Origin: Rhizobium sp. Leaf306 | GTDB taxonomy: Bacteria > Pseudomonadota > Alphaproteobacteria > Rhizobiales > Rhizobiaceae | NCBI RefSeq assembly: GCF_001423425.1 | Contig: NZ_LMNX01000002.1 | Span: forward strand, 1 to 64,000 | DNA length: 64,000 bases | Direction of reading: 5' to 3' | In this document: positions 16,470 through 24,759 of the stretch, piece after piece | Layout of the letters: each line of letters opens with the position of its first letter | How positions within the stretch are numbered: position 1 is the stretch's first letter | Notes under the pieces: generated by a model | The model's database searches: none | Seen by the model: the letters and a program-made list of their open reading frames with translations, nothing else | Told to the model about the DNA's origin: nothing | Position numbers and translations under genes: made by a program

Positions 16470-16495
16470 GGAACCCCGCGTCCGCCACCGGCGTT
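16470..16495 (+). promoter_or_regulatory. Perfect EcfG-type promoter before the MFS/ArsB-type pair
   Basis: GGAAC, 17 bp, CGTT, ending 46 bp upstream of the ATG at 16542. Confidence 0.7.
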
Positions 16496-16541
16496 GGACG
16501 CCACAATTTTCAAGCATGTAGCATGATGAAGCGAGGCTGGC

Positions 16542-17801
16542 ATGCGATCCACCCTACAGACAGGCCTGACTGATCGATCCCTGGTGGCACTTGCCGTCCT
16601 CAACTTCTTTCTCGCCGACGCCCGCGACGGGCTTGGACCGTTTCTCGACGGGTTTCTCGCTACCCACGGGTGGTCGCCGATGACGCTCGGCTTCATCGCC
16701 ACGCTTGGCGGTGTACTCGGAATGATCGCCACGCCGCTGTTTGGGGCGTGGGTGGATGCCTCCAAGCGTAAACGCACGCTCATCATCATCCCGGTGATCC
16801 TGGTGACGGCGGCAGCCTTGTGGACGCTTGCCAGCCCCGGAAATGCATCGGTGTTCGGCGGTCAGTCGGCAACCGCCATCGTTGGGGCCGTCGTCGGTCC
16901 GGCGCTGATGGGGCTGACGCTTGGCCTCGTCGGCGAAAAGGCGTTTTCCCGTCAGGTGTCGCGAAACGAATTCTGGAACCATCTCGGCAACGTCGTCTCG
17001 CTCGCCGGCATCTATTTAGCGACGGTCTACTTCGGCGTCAGCGGTGTCATCGGATTGATGATCGTCACGGCGGTCGCCGCCATTCTGGCAGCGCTTGCGA
17101 TCGACCCGGAGCGGATCAATCACAACGCGGCGCGCGGTCTGGCGCATGACGATGGAGCGCCGGGTCCCTCCGGCTATTCCGTCCTCGTGGGCAGCAAGGG
17201 GCTGATCCTGCTTGCCGTGACGCTGATGATCTTCCACTTCGGCAACGCGCCGATCAGCCGCCTCATTGCCCAGGACTTCTCGATCCATCTCGGGACGCCG
17301 TTTCAGACGACGGCGGTGACGACCGGCGTGTCGCAGCTGTCGATGATCGTCATGGCTTTAGCGGCGCCTTTCCTGATCCGGCGGTTCGGGCTGGCGACGG
17401 TCTTCCTCATCGCGCTGCTTGCATTGCCGATCCGCGGTGCGATTGCGGGCTCCTTTAGCAATTTCGCTGTGATCTATCCGGTGCAGATCCTCGATGGAGT
17501 TGGCGCAGGCCTGATCGGTATCGCCACCCCGATTGCTGCGGAACGGATCCTTGCGGGAACCGGTCGTTTCAATGTCGGACTGGCTGCGGTCATGACCGTT
17601 CAGGGCATCGGTGCGTCACTCAGCAATGTCGTGGCCGGCTGGCTGACGGATGTCGGCGGCTATGGCCTTGCCTACTGGGTGCATGGCGGTGTCGCAGCGC
17701 TGGCAGTTGCTGCCTTTCTCGCCGGGCGCAAGAGCATTGCCCCTTCCCAAAAAGGTGCGAACAAGGCAGGAGACGATCGCGAGATCCCTGTCGCACCATG
17801 A
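16542..17801 (+). CDS. MFS transporter
   Basis: A 419-aa, 12-helix major facilitator. The loop between helices 2 and 3 carries FGAWVDASKRKR, the family signature area. Its long hydrophobic C-terminal half (DGVGAGLIGIATPIAAER) is typical of drug/metabolite exporters of the Rhizobium type. The gene overlaps the next transporter gene by 4 bp and is preceded by a perfect general-stress promoter. The substrate cannot be assigned; coupling to an ArsB-type carrier suggests export of an anion or toxic compound. Confidence 0.88.
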   Translation: MRSTLQTGLTDRSLVALAVLNFFLADARDGLGPFLDGFLATHGWSPMTLGFIATLGGVLGMIATPLFGAWVDASKRKRTLIIIPVILVTAAALWTLASPGNASVFGGQSATAIVGAVVGPALMGLTLGLVGEKAFSRQVSRNEFWNHLGNVVSLAGIYLATVYFGVSGVIGLMIVTAVAAILAALAIDPERINHNAARGLAHDDGAPGPSGYSVLVGSKGLILLAVTLMIFHFGNAPISRLIAQDFSIHLGTPFQTTAVTTGVSQLSMIVMALAAPFLIRRFGLATVFLIALLALPIRGAIAGSFSNFAVIYPVQILDGVGAGLIGIATPIAAERILAGTGRFNVGLAAVMTVQGIGASLSNVVAGWLTDVGGYGLAYWVHGGVAALAVAAFLAGRKSIAPSQKGANKAGDDREIPVAP

Positions 17802-19078
17802 TCGTTTCGGTTGGACCATCCATGAACGCATTGACCCTGACCTGGAGCATCGCCGGCCTGACAGCGCTCGGCGTCATTACCCGGCCGTTTGCCTGGCCGG
17901 AAGCGATATGGGCCGTGCTTGGCGCATCGCTGCTTCTGGCGTTCGGCCTGATCGCCCCCTGGGATGCCTGGGCCGGCGTCGCCAAGGGTCTCGACGTCTA
18001 CTTGTTCCTGATCGGCATGATGCTCTTATCGGAACTTGCCAGACGGGAAGGGCTGTTCGACTGGCTGGCATCGATTGCGACCGCCTATGCAAAAGGCTCG
18101 CCGAAGCGATTGTTCGTCCTGATCTATGGGGTCGGCATCGTCGTCACCGCGTTCCTGTCGAATGATGCGACCGCGGTCGTGCTGACGCCTGCCGTTTATG
18201 CGGCGTGCCGCACGGCAAAGGTGAAGGATCCGATGCCGTACCTCCTCATCTGCGCCTTCATCGCCAATGCCGCAAGCTTCGTGCTGCCCATCTCCAACCC
18301 GGCCAATCTGGTGATCTTCGGCGGCGGAACGATGCCGCCTCTGTCGCGCTGGCTCGCCACGTTCGGTCTTCCCTCGATTGTCTCAATCGTCGTGACGTTT
18401 ATCGCGCTTTATTGGACGCAGCGCTCGACCATCGCGGCCGACAGCGTGCCCCCCGTGGTTGAAAGCGTGCCGCTGTCGCATAGCGCAAGGCTGACAGGGA
18501 TTGCCTTGTGCGCGACGGCGGTCCTGCTGCTCGGCGCGTCGGCGCTGCATTTCGATCTCGGGTTGCCCACCTTTGTGGCCGGCTGCATCGCGACGGCGGC
18601 TGTTCTCGCGATCACCCGGCAGAGCCCTGTCGAAACGCTGAAGGGCGTGTCCTGGAGCGTGCTGCCGCTCGTCGCCGGCCTGTTCGTCGTGGTCGAAGCC
18701 CTGAACCGGACGGGCCTGATCGATGCCTTGGCGCATCAGCTGACCCAGAATGCCTCGCTCTATCCCGCCCAGACGGCGGCGATCGCCGGCACGGTCGTGG
18801 CGCTCGGCTCCAACCTCGTCAACAATCTGCCGGCCGGCCTTGTTGCCGGAAGCGCCGTGGAACTGGCGCATGTGTCCGACAAGATCGCCGGCGCGGTGCT
18901 GATCGGCGTCGATCTCGGCCCCAACCTCTCGGTCACCGGGTCGCTCGCGACCATTCTGTGGCTGACGGCGTTGAAGCGCGAAGGGTTGCACATCGGCGCC
19001 CTGAGCTTTCTCAAGCTGGGCGCCGTCGTCATGCTTCCGGCGCTCGCCCTGTCGCTTGCGGTCCTCCTCATCCAGTGA
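17798..19078 (+). CDS. ArsB/NhaD-type (ion transporter superfamily) membrane carrier
   Basis: A 426-aa carrier with about 11 helices. The ArsB signatures LSNDATAVVLTPAV and NAASFVLPISNPANLV in the first half, and NLVNNLPAGLVAG plus GVDLGPNLSVTGS in the second half, show the inverted-repeat scaffold of arsenite efflux and related carriers. The start may be ATG 17798 (overlapping ATGA) or ATG 17822, whose N-terminus MNALTLTWS looks more typical. No arsR, arsC or arsH is adjacent, so arsenite as substrate is unproven. Confidence 0.85.
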   Translation: MIVSVGPSMNALTLTWSIAGLTALGVITRPFAWPEAIWAVLGASLLLAFGLIAPWDAWAGVAKGLDVYLFLIGMMLLSELARREGLFDWLASIATAYAKGSPKRLFVLIYGVGIVVTAFLSNDATAVVLTPAVYAACRTAKVKDPMPYLLICAFIANAASFVLPISNPANLVIFGGGTMPPLSRWLATFGLPSIVSIVVTFIALYWTQRSTIAADSVPPVVESVPLSHSARLTGIALCATAVLLLGASALHFDLGLPTFVAGCIATAAVLAITRQSPVETLKGVSWSVLPLVAGLFVVVEALNRTGLIDALAHQLTQNASLYPAQTAAIAGTVVALGSNLVNNLPAGLVAGSAVELAHVSDKIAGAVLIGVDLGPNLSVTGSLATILWLTALKREGLHIGALSFLKLGAVVMLPALALSLAVLLIQ

Positions 19079-19107
19079 GGCGCCGGCGCGCATTGCTCGC
19101 TAGCCCA

Positions 19108-19992
19108 TCAATAGACCATCGCATCGAGGTCGGAGATCAGCGTCGGGCCGGTCGGGTGCCAGTCGAGCTTTGCTTGTGTCTTCGCGCTCGACGCCCTCAT
19201 GTCCAGACCGACGAACCGTGCCATCGCGCCAAAATGCTCCGAAGCCTCGTCGGCTGAGATGGAAACAACAGGGGCATTCAAGCCGCGACCCAGCGCTTCG
19301 GCGATGAGGCGCATCTCCACGCCTTCATCTCCGACCGCGTGATAGCGCGCACCTGGTTCCGCTTTCTCGATGGCAAGGCGGTAGAGGCGCGCAACATCGC
19401 CAAGGTGACCGGCCGACCAGCGGTTCGTTCCGTCCCCCACGTGAGCTGAAACGCCTTTTGCTCTGGCAATGTCGAGGAGCGGCGAGATGAGGCCCTGCTT
19501 GAACGTGTTGTGGACCTGCGGCAGACGGAGCACGGAGACGTTGATCCCTCCGTCCAGAAGCCGGTTTCCAGCGCGCTCAGAAGCAATGCGCGGGTTTGGG
19601 TGATCCGTATCGAAGACGTCTTCGACAGCGAGCTCGCCTTTGCCGCGCGCGCCCATCGCGATGCTCGAGGTGATCAGCAGCGGGCGGTCGGAGCCGGTAA
19701 GGGCTGATCCCAGCGCTTCGATGACCCGCCGGTCCTTTTCGCAGTTCTCGGCGAAGCGTTCGAAGTTGTGGTCGAACGCCGTATGGATGACGGCATCCGC
19801 ATTCCGGGCGCCGCGTTCGATGCTTTCGAGGTCTTCGAGCGTCGCCAGATGTGGCTCGACCCCTGATGCGATCAGCTTTTCGGCGCCTGCCTGCGAGCGG
19901 GTCATGCCGATGACTTCGTGGCCCGCGTCGAGAAGTTCAGGAACCAGTGCCGAGCCGATGAAGCCCGTGGCTCCGGTGAGAAACACACGCAT
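19108..19992 (-). CDS. NAD-dependent epimerase/dehydratase-like SDR
   Basis: A 294-aa extended/atypical SDR with the nucleotide motif TGATGFIGS at the very N-terminus. The usual YxxxK pair is not evident after SSIAMGARG, as in many atypical SDRs of the YbjT/NmrA-like kind. The ATG at 19992 is favoured over 19998 because the GGAG site then has 7-bp spacing. It is divergent from an XRE-type regulator that may control it. Confidence 0.85.
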   Translation of the reverse strand: MRVFLTGATGFIGSALVPELLDAGHEVIGMTRSQAGAEKLIASGVEPHLATLEDLESIERGARNADAVIHTAFDHNFERFAENCEKDRRVIEALGSALTGSDRPLLITSSIAMGARGKGELAVEDVFDTDHPNPRIASERAGNRLLDGGINVSVLRLPQVHNTFKQGLISPLLDIARAKGVSAHVGDGTNRWSAGHLGDVARLYRLAIEKAEPGARYHAVGDEGVEMRLIAEALGRGLNAPVVSISADEASEHFGAMARFVGLDMRASSAKTQAKLDWHPTGPTLISDLDAMVY

Positions 19993-20063
19993 TGTCATTC
20001 TCCAGTTGCTTTCACACCGGGACTATCTGCGCTCTTGTTATTCCGTTAAAGTAGTGACCGTAT

Positions 20064-20088
20064 CAGGGTATAATTGCTAACAGGGTAT
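20064..20088. promoter_or_regulatory. Direct repeat CAGGGTAT x2, possible operator
   Basis: Two copies of CAGGGTAT, 17 bp apart start to start, lie directly before the XRE regulator gene and within the divergent intergenic region. They may be an autoregulatory site. Confidence 0.4.
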
Positions 20089-20090
20089 CG

Positions 20091-20930
20091 ATGCCGGACA
20101 TCACGCCGAATTCATTGGCAGCGTTTCTGAAAGATCGCCGCACGAGGCTCGACCCTGCTGCCTTCGGGTTTTCGGGACGACGACGGACGCCTGGGCTGCG
20201 CAGGGAGGAGGTTGCTCAACGCGCCAATATCAGCCCGACTTGGTACACGTGGCTGGAGCAGGGCCGCGGCGGCGCGCCCTCGGCGGACGTGCTGAACCGG
20301 ATCGCGTCCGGGTTGATGTTGACGGAGCCGGAACGCGAACACCTTTTCATGCTCGGTCTCGGACGGCCGCCGGAGGTTCGCTACAAGTCCACGGAGGGAA
20401 TTACGCCCAGGCTCCAGCGTTTGCTGGATACGCTCGATGCGAGCCCCGCTTTCGTCAAGACCGCGACATGGGACGTGGTGGCGTGGAATGCGGCAGCGGC
20501 CGTGGTTCTGACCGACTACGGGAAACTGCCCGAAGGCCAGCGAAACCTCCTGCGACAGATTTTCTCGAGCCCGTCGCTCCGCGCCAAGCAACATGACTGG
20601 GAAGGGCTCGCCCGGTTTGTCGTCGGCGCCTTTCGCGCCGATGCCGCGCGGGCCGGCGCAATGTCGGAGGTTTCGGATCTCGTCGACGAGCTCTCGAAGT
20701 CCAGTCCGGAATTTGCGGCATTCTGGGGTGAAAACGACGTGAGGCTTCAAAGCGATGGCCTGAAGCGGATCGAACATCCCGACCTTGGCACGGTCGAGCT
20801 CGAATATTCCGCGTTCTCCGTCGACGGTCGGCCGGATCTCGGCATGATGGTCTACAACCCGGTCGATCCGGCGATGGCCGCAAGAATCCGGCGGCGCGTC
20901 GCGGAGCGCGCGGCGTCAGCTAAACCCTGA
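20091..20930 (+). CDS. XRE-family regulator with MmyB-like ligand domain
   Basis: A 279-aa regulator: helix-turn-helix around residues 10-75 with the subfamily signature RRTPGLRREEVAQRA and TWYTWLEQGR, followed by the MmyB-like domain (ATWDVVAWNAAA), which in related Streptomyces proteins binds a lipid-like ligand. In proteobacteria this type commonly regulates a divergent SDR or oxidoreductase gene, here the epimerase-like gene at 19992. The start at 20091 is close to the direct repeat CAGGGTAT. Confidence 0.9.
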   Translation: MPDITPNSLAAFLKDRRTRLDPAAFGFSGRRRTPGLRREEVAQRANISPTWYTWLEQGRGGAPSADVLNRIASGLMLTEPEREHLFMLGLGRPPEVRYKSTEGITPRLQRLLDTLDASPAFVKTATWDVVAWNAAAAVVLTDYGKLPEGQRNLLRQIFSSPSLRAKQHDWEGLARFVVGAFRADAARAGAMSEVSDLVDELSKSSPEFAAFWGENDVRLQSDGLKRIEHPDLGTVELEYSAFSVDGRPDLGMMVYNPVDPAMAARIRRRVAERAASAKP

Positions 20931-20940
20931 CCGCTCTATC

Positions 20941-21666
20941 TCACCAGGGAATGCTGCTTCCATCATAGGCGACGAAGGAGCCGGAATGCTCCGGGGCGAG
21001 GCTGTTCAGCGTTGAGAGGATCGACGCTGCCGCCTGTTCCGGGCTGACCGTGTTGTGACCGCGTGAATAGGGGTCTGATAGACCCGTGCGAACCGTCCCC
21101 GGATGAATGGCGGTGACGACCGCTGCCGGATGGGTGCGGCCATATTCGATTGAAACGGTGCGGACAATCTGGTTGAGCGCCGCCTTGGCGGATCTGTAGG
21201 ACACCCAGCCTCCGAGGCGGTTGTCGCCGATCGATCCGACACGGGCCGACAGGAATGCGGCGATCGAGCGGGTTTCGCGATCAAACAGTGGGAGAAAGTG
21301 TTTCGCGACAAGGGCGGGGCCGACGGCGTTGGTGCGGAACTGGGCCATCATCGTTTCGGGATTGAGCTGCCGCAGAGACTTTTCCGGGCCGCGGCCATCG
21401 GTCGTCAGGATGCCGGTGGCGCAAATGAGGAGGTGGATCGGCTTTGCCGAGATCGAGCCTGCAGCGTCCGCCACGCTCGTCTCGTCGGCGAAGTCCAGAC
21501 CGTCGCGGCTGCGGGAAAAGGCGATCAGTTCGCCGAGATGCGGCTCGTTTTGCAGACACTCGCAGATCGCGGAACCGATACCGCCGCTTGCCCCGATCAC
21601 TGCCGCACGGAACCCGTTCGGCAGCGATGCGAGAAGACTGGTTTCAGTGCCTGCCATGTCTGACAT
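20941..21666 (-). CDS. Short-chain dehydrogenase, C-factor/CsgA-like
   Basis: A 241-aa classical SDR: GASGGIGSA cofactor loop, catalytic Ser in SARVGSIGDN, YRSAK with Tyr and Lys, and the PGTVRT motif. The DGRGPEKSLRQL stretch and overall layout resemble the C-factor-like SDR group. It converges with the XRE regulator gene (10 bp between stops). The substrate is unknown. Confidence 0.88.
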   Translation of the reverse strand: MSDMAGTETSLLASLPNGFRAAVIGASGGIGSAICECLQNEPHLGELIAFSRSRDGLDFADETSVADAAGSISAKPIHLLICATGILTTDGRGPEKSLRQLNPETMMAQFRTNAVGPALVAKHFLPLFDRETRSIAAFLSARVGSIGDNRLGGWVSYRSAKAALNQIVRTVSIEYGRTHPAAVVTAIHPGTVRTGLSDPYSRGHNTVSPEQAAASILSTLNSLAPEHSGSFVAYDGSSIPW

Positions 21667-21739
21667 ATCCGAGATACGCGCGTGTAGGTCGCTTCTTCAT
21701 CGCACTATGCCCGAACTCCACGGTATTGGGTAGGCGTCG

Positions 21740-21958
21740 TTAGTCGGAGTTGATGGTCGGAAGATGCGTCTCGACTTCGCGCAGGCGCGCGGCTTCCAGC
21801 GGCTCGATCTGCGTCTTCCAGAACTCGTCTGCCTCGGCCGGTTCGTCATCCCACTTGCGGACGTCGGCGATGTTGTCATCGAGCTTCGCGCGGCGTGTGC
21901 CGCCGAGTTCGAGATACTTCATCGCGAGTTTCTTGGTCGAGGTTTCCTGATCGGTCAT
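21740..21958 (-). CDS. Small conserved-type hypothetical protein (72 aa)
   Basis: Begins MTDQETSTKKLAMKYLEL; mixed charge, predicted helical, no signal or membrane segment. The ATG at 21958 has a GAAGGAA ribosome site 7 nt upstream. A perfect EcfG promoter lies about 100 bp upstream on the same strand, pointing to general-stress expression. Function unknown. Confidence 0.75.
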   Translation of the reverse strand: MTDQETSTKKLAMKYLELGGTRRAKLDDNIADVRKWDDEPAEADEFWKTQIEPLEAARLREVETHLPTINSD

Positions 21959-22057
21959 GAACCGGTTCCTTCCCGTTTCGTCAGTGTCTGCCAAGTCGCC
22001 TCAACCTCGTTCAAGCGCCGTTGCAGGCGCTCACGAGATCGGACCTTGAGTTAGATA

Positions 22058-22082
22058 AACGGCGCCCCGGTCATCCTGTTCC
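22058..22082 (-). promoter_or_regulatory. Perfect EcfG-type promoter (minus strand)
   Basis: GGAAC, 16 bp, CGTT read on the minus strand, directed to the 72-aa gene at 21958. The leader would be about 90 nt. Confidence 0.65.
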
Positions 22083-22121
22083 TGCCGCTGCACGTTTCCG
22101 GTGCAAGATATCGGCGGGTCT

Positions 22122-22146
22122 GGAACAGAAGCCAAGCTCGCCAGTT
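22122..22146 (+). promoter_or_regulatory. Candidate EcfG promoter (plus strand)
   Basis: GGAAC, 16 bp, AGTT, ending 28 bp before the ATG at 22175. It is back-to-back with the minus-strand site at 22058. Confidence 0.55.
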
Positions 22147-22174
22147 GACCCGCGTCATCAAAAGGAGAAATCGC

Positions 22175-22657
22175 ATGGCTCACATCGAAGACGAACACGA
22201 GAAGGTCTGGGACCTTGCGGAGAAGATCGGATTTTGCATGCTCACGACCCAGTCGGGTACGGATCTGCGGGCTCGGCCGATGGCGGCCTATGCCGAGCGT
22301 CTTGAGAATGCGTTCTACTTTCTGACGGATGTGGCAAGCCACAAGGACGAGGAAATCGCGCGCTACCCGAACGTTTGCTTGGCGTTTGCCGATTCCAAGG
22401 GCCAGAAATACGTGTCCATTTCGGCGACGGCAGAAGTGCAGAACGATCGCGAGAAGATCCGCGACCTCTGGGCGACACCGGCAAAGGCCTGGTGGGACAG
22501 CCCCGAGGATCCTTCGATCCGCGTCCTGAAGATCACGCCGTCAGCAGCGGAATACTGGGATAGCCCTGGCACAGTCATCAGCTACATCAAGATGGCGGCA
22601 GCCGCCGTTTCCAGTTCGAAGCCCGACATGGGCGACAATGCCAAGGTTCAGATGTAA
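22175..22657 (+). CDS. Pyridoxamine-5'-phosphate-oxidase-like general stress protein
   Basis: A 160-aa split-barrel flavin-binding-type protein of the general stress protein 26 group: GFCMLTTQSG, RARPMAAYAE, FYFLTDVASHK and WWDSPEDPSIRVL. The family binds FMN or F420 rather than acting as true PNPOx. The ATG at 22175 has a perfect AAAGGAGAAA site; the upstream in-frame start is not needed. A stress-type promoter and a terminator bracket it as a single-gene unit. Confidence 0.9.
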   Translation: MAHIEDEHEKVWDLAEKIGFCMLTTQSGTDLRARPMAAYAERLENAFYFLTDVASHKDEEIARYPNVCLAFADSKGQKYVSISATAEVQNDREKIRDLWATPAKAWWDSPEDPSIRVLKITPSAAEYWDSPGTVISYIKMAAAAVSSSKPDMGDNAKVQM

Positions 22658-22662
22658 CCTTC

Positions 22663-22692
22663 ATGGCGGACGGGCAACCGTCCGCCATTCTT
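22663..22692 (+). terminator. Terminator after the stress flavoprotein gene
   Basis: A perfect 11-bp stem (ATGGCGGACGG and complement) with tetraloop GCAA, followed by TCTTCT. Confidence 0.8.
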
Positions 22693-22720
22693 CTGCGGCC
22701 CGAATAGACGGGCTGGCGTC

Positions 22721-22963
22721 TCAGTTGAAATCGCCGATCGTTCCGGTTTGAAAGATAATCACCGGTTCGCCTTCCTCCCCGACAGCTGGCGATGCCTCGC
22801 GCTTCCAGACAACCGCTCCGGCATGTCGATCGCCGAGTTCGCGGGCCTCATCGATCCCAGCCGTCTCGTCTTGTGCTTCCCTTACCGCGAACGCCGGAAC
22901 GGTCTGCCCTCTCTCATCGAGATCGAAGGCGAGGACGAAGATAGATTTGAACGCTCCGGGCAT
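22721..22963 (-). CDS. Small hypothetical protein (80 aa)
   Basis: Begins MPGAFKSIFVLAFDLDERG and ends with PVIIFQTGTIGDFN. The pattern suggests a small alternating strand/helix fold. Its ATG lies 6 bp after the stop of the 2'-5' RNA ligase-like gene, with an AAGGA site in that overlap region, so the two are translated together. I do not recognise the family. Confidence 0.65.
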   Translation of the reverse strand: MPGAFKSIFVLAFDLDERGQTVPAFAVREAQDETAGIDEARELGDRHAGAVVWKREASPAVGEEGEPVIIFQTGTIGDFN

Positions 22964-22969
22964 CAGTTT

Positions 22970-23551
22970 TCATTCCTTGATATGGCTTTGGACGCCGGCA
23001 CGCTCGCTTTGATCGCGACCGGAAACAACGGCGTCTCGATCTTCCGCAAATATCGCGGAGCTTTCATGCTGCCAGGGTCCATCGAGGTATTTCCACAGAT
23101 CAACACCTGTAATCTCGATTGTGTATGGCTGAAACTCCGCACGAAGCTCCTGATACAGCCGGTCGGCCCGGTCCTTCGATACCTTGTTCTGGATCGTGAT
23201 ATGCGGCTGCCATTTCTGCATATCCTGCGGACCGAGCCATGGTAGGAAGGCCTCCTTCAACTGGGCTCGCACATCCTGAAGCGCGGCACTGTCGATCGTG
23301 AAGGCGACGCCCGCACCGAGATGGCGGACGCCGCTGACCTCGGCTTTGATCGATGACCCAGCCTCGGCGACCCGTTTGAGGTGCTCGACGATCCGCTCCG
23401 TATATTCGCCGGGTAGCCGATGAAACATCGTCAGATGCGCATCGAGGAAATTCCGGTCCGGCGGGAAATGGGTTTTCCGCAACAGATCGAAAGGCGCTCT
23501 GTCGCCTTCCGCAATACGGGCTGTCAGGATCAGCGGCTGAAGCGTCTTCAC
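22970..23551 (-). CDS. 2'-5' RNA ligase / 2H phosphoesterase family protein
   Basis: A 193-aa protein with the two H-x-T motifs of the 2H superfamily: HLTMFHRL in the first half and HITIQNKV in the second. Such enzymes hydrolyse or ligate 2'-5' and cyclic phosphate bonds in RNA or nucleotides. The start codon is GTG (23551), and the C-terminal 35 residues extend beyond the usual domain. It forms a pair with the 80-aa gene downstream. Confidence 0.85.
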   Translation of the reverse strand: MKTLQPLILTARIAEGDRAPFDLLRKTHFPPDRNFLDAHLTMFHRLPGEYTERIVEHLKRVAEAGSSIKAEVSGVRHLGAGVAFTIDSAALQDVRAQLKEAFLPWLGPQDMQKWQPHITIQNKVSKDRADRLYQELRAEFQPYTIEITGVDLWKYLDGPWQHESSAIFAEDRDAVVSGRDQSERAGVQSHIKE

Positions 23552-23624
23552 TGGGATTGAACCTTCTGGGTCAGGTTTCGAACGGGTCTTTGAAAGTCGA
23601 GATCTGGGATGCGGGCTTGCTATA

Positions 23625-23942
23625 TCAATCTTTCAGTTGCGCGAACCAGTCCGCATAGGGCGTGTTCTTGGCCATATGCCGGTTGAGATCGGGCTCGCCG
23701 TCATCCCACCAGACAGGGCCGCGTTCGCCAAGCTGAACCTTGGCATCGTCGACCCGCCGGCGCGCTTCGGCCATCGCGTCGGGTTTGCCTTTCGCATCGC
23801 GGACGGCCCGGCGTGCCGACATCAGGTCCGAGACCAGGCGTTGACGCGTCTCCGCGTCCAGCGCCGGGTTGCTTCGACGCCAGAGCCTGCCGCGGACGAC
23901 GAAGTATTTGCCGTCGGGTGTGTCAGGATACGTCTCGCTCAT
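23625..23942 (-). CDS. Hypothetical protein (105 aa)
   Basis: Begins MSETYPDTPDGKYFVVRGRLWRR, then a basic helical centre (RRAVRDAKG, RRRVDDAK) and an acidic/aromatic end (WWDDGEPDLNRH). The protein is soluble. The ATG at 23942 is 28 bp from the upstream exonuclease gene on the same strand, so co-transcription is likely. The family is not one I can name; the pattern is typical of a conserved rhizobial protein. Confidence 0.7.
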   Translation of the reverse strand: MSETYPDTPDGKYFVVRGRLWRRSNPALDAETRQRLVSDLMSARRAVRDAKGKPDAMAEARRRVDDAKVQLGERGPVWWDDGEPDLNRHMAKNTPYADWFAQLKD

Positions 23943-23970
23943 CGTCCAACCCCGGTTTTCGCCATACCGA

Positions 23971-24720
23971 TTACAGGAGCGTTCCCTGCGGCGAGTCAAC
24001 GACGGGCGGCTGTGGTTGTTCACCGCGGCGCGTCAGTTCGGTGCGGGCGCTGAAGCGGATATCGATATCCCGGTCTTCCGCGAGGTCCCGAAGCGCATCT
24101 TCGCTGATCCGGTCCCAGGGCTTGCCGCGATCCGCGCCTGATGGCACGCGCGGCAGCAGACCCGGCTCGCTGCTCCAGGCCAGGAGGTCTCCGAGTGATG
24201 CCTCGTTGAGGAGGTCGCGCAGGTGGTGCGCCGTGACATAGGCATCAGGCATGGCGCGATGCGCCGGCAGGCCGATCTCGTGGACCAGACCTTCGGGCAT
24301 GCGCAGGTAGCGCAGCATCTGGTTGGAGAACCGCGGCAGTTCGGGCCAGACCCGCAGGCTGCATTTCCAGGTGCAGATCCAGGGCAGGCCGCCCGTTAGC
24401 CGCGGTGTACAGTATCGCTGTTCGAAGGCGGCGCGATGGGCGGCAAGCGCTTCGATCCGGTGCGGGGGACGCAGGACAGTCGGTGCGATATCTTTCCAGA
24501 ACGGCGCGTCGGCGACATGGCTGTCAAGGATGTGATGGATCGCGATCGTGTCGGGCGACATCGGACGGCCGGGATTGACCAGAAGTGCACCGCGGTCCTC
24601 GTCGACCTGCCATCTTCCGTCTGCCCCTTGGGTGACATCCTGCCAGCCGATCTCGCAGACGTCGTTCGGTCCGTTGCCGCCGGTCTCGAGGTCGATGACG
24701 CGGATGGTGGGATTGCTCAT
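23971..24720 (-). CDS. DnaQ-like 3'-5' exonuclease
   Basis: A 249-aa DEDDh-type exonuclease: ExoI motif VIDLETGG (Asp, Glu) near residue 10, ExoII around TIAIHHILD, and ExoIII HRAMPDAYVT (His, Asp). It resembles the exonuclease domain of DNA polymerase III epsilon and related free-standing nucleases. The C-terminal 70 residues (DRISEDALRDLAEDRDIDIRF) are an accessory part. It lies just downstream of dinB on the same strand (39 bp), placing a proofreading-type nuclease next to an error-prone polymerase. Confidence 0.88.
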   Translation of the reverse strand: MSNPTIRVIDLETGGNGPNDVCEIGWQDVTQGADGRWQVDEDRGALLVNPGRPMSPDTIAIHHILDSHVADAPFWKDIAPTVLRPPHRIEALAAHRAAFEQRYCTPRLTGGLPWICTWKCSLRVWPELPRFSNQMLRYLRMPEGLVHEIGLPAHRAMPDAYVTAHHLRDLLNEASLGDLLAWSSEPGLLPRVPSGADRGKPWDRISEDALRDLAEDRDIDIRFSARTELTRRGEQPQPPVVDSPQGTLL

Positions 24721-24759
24721 GTCGAAGTCCTTACCCGGCGCTCTTGATGTGCTTGTCGA

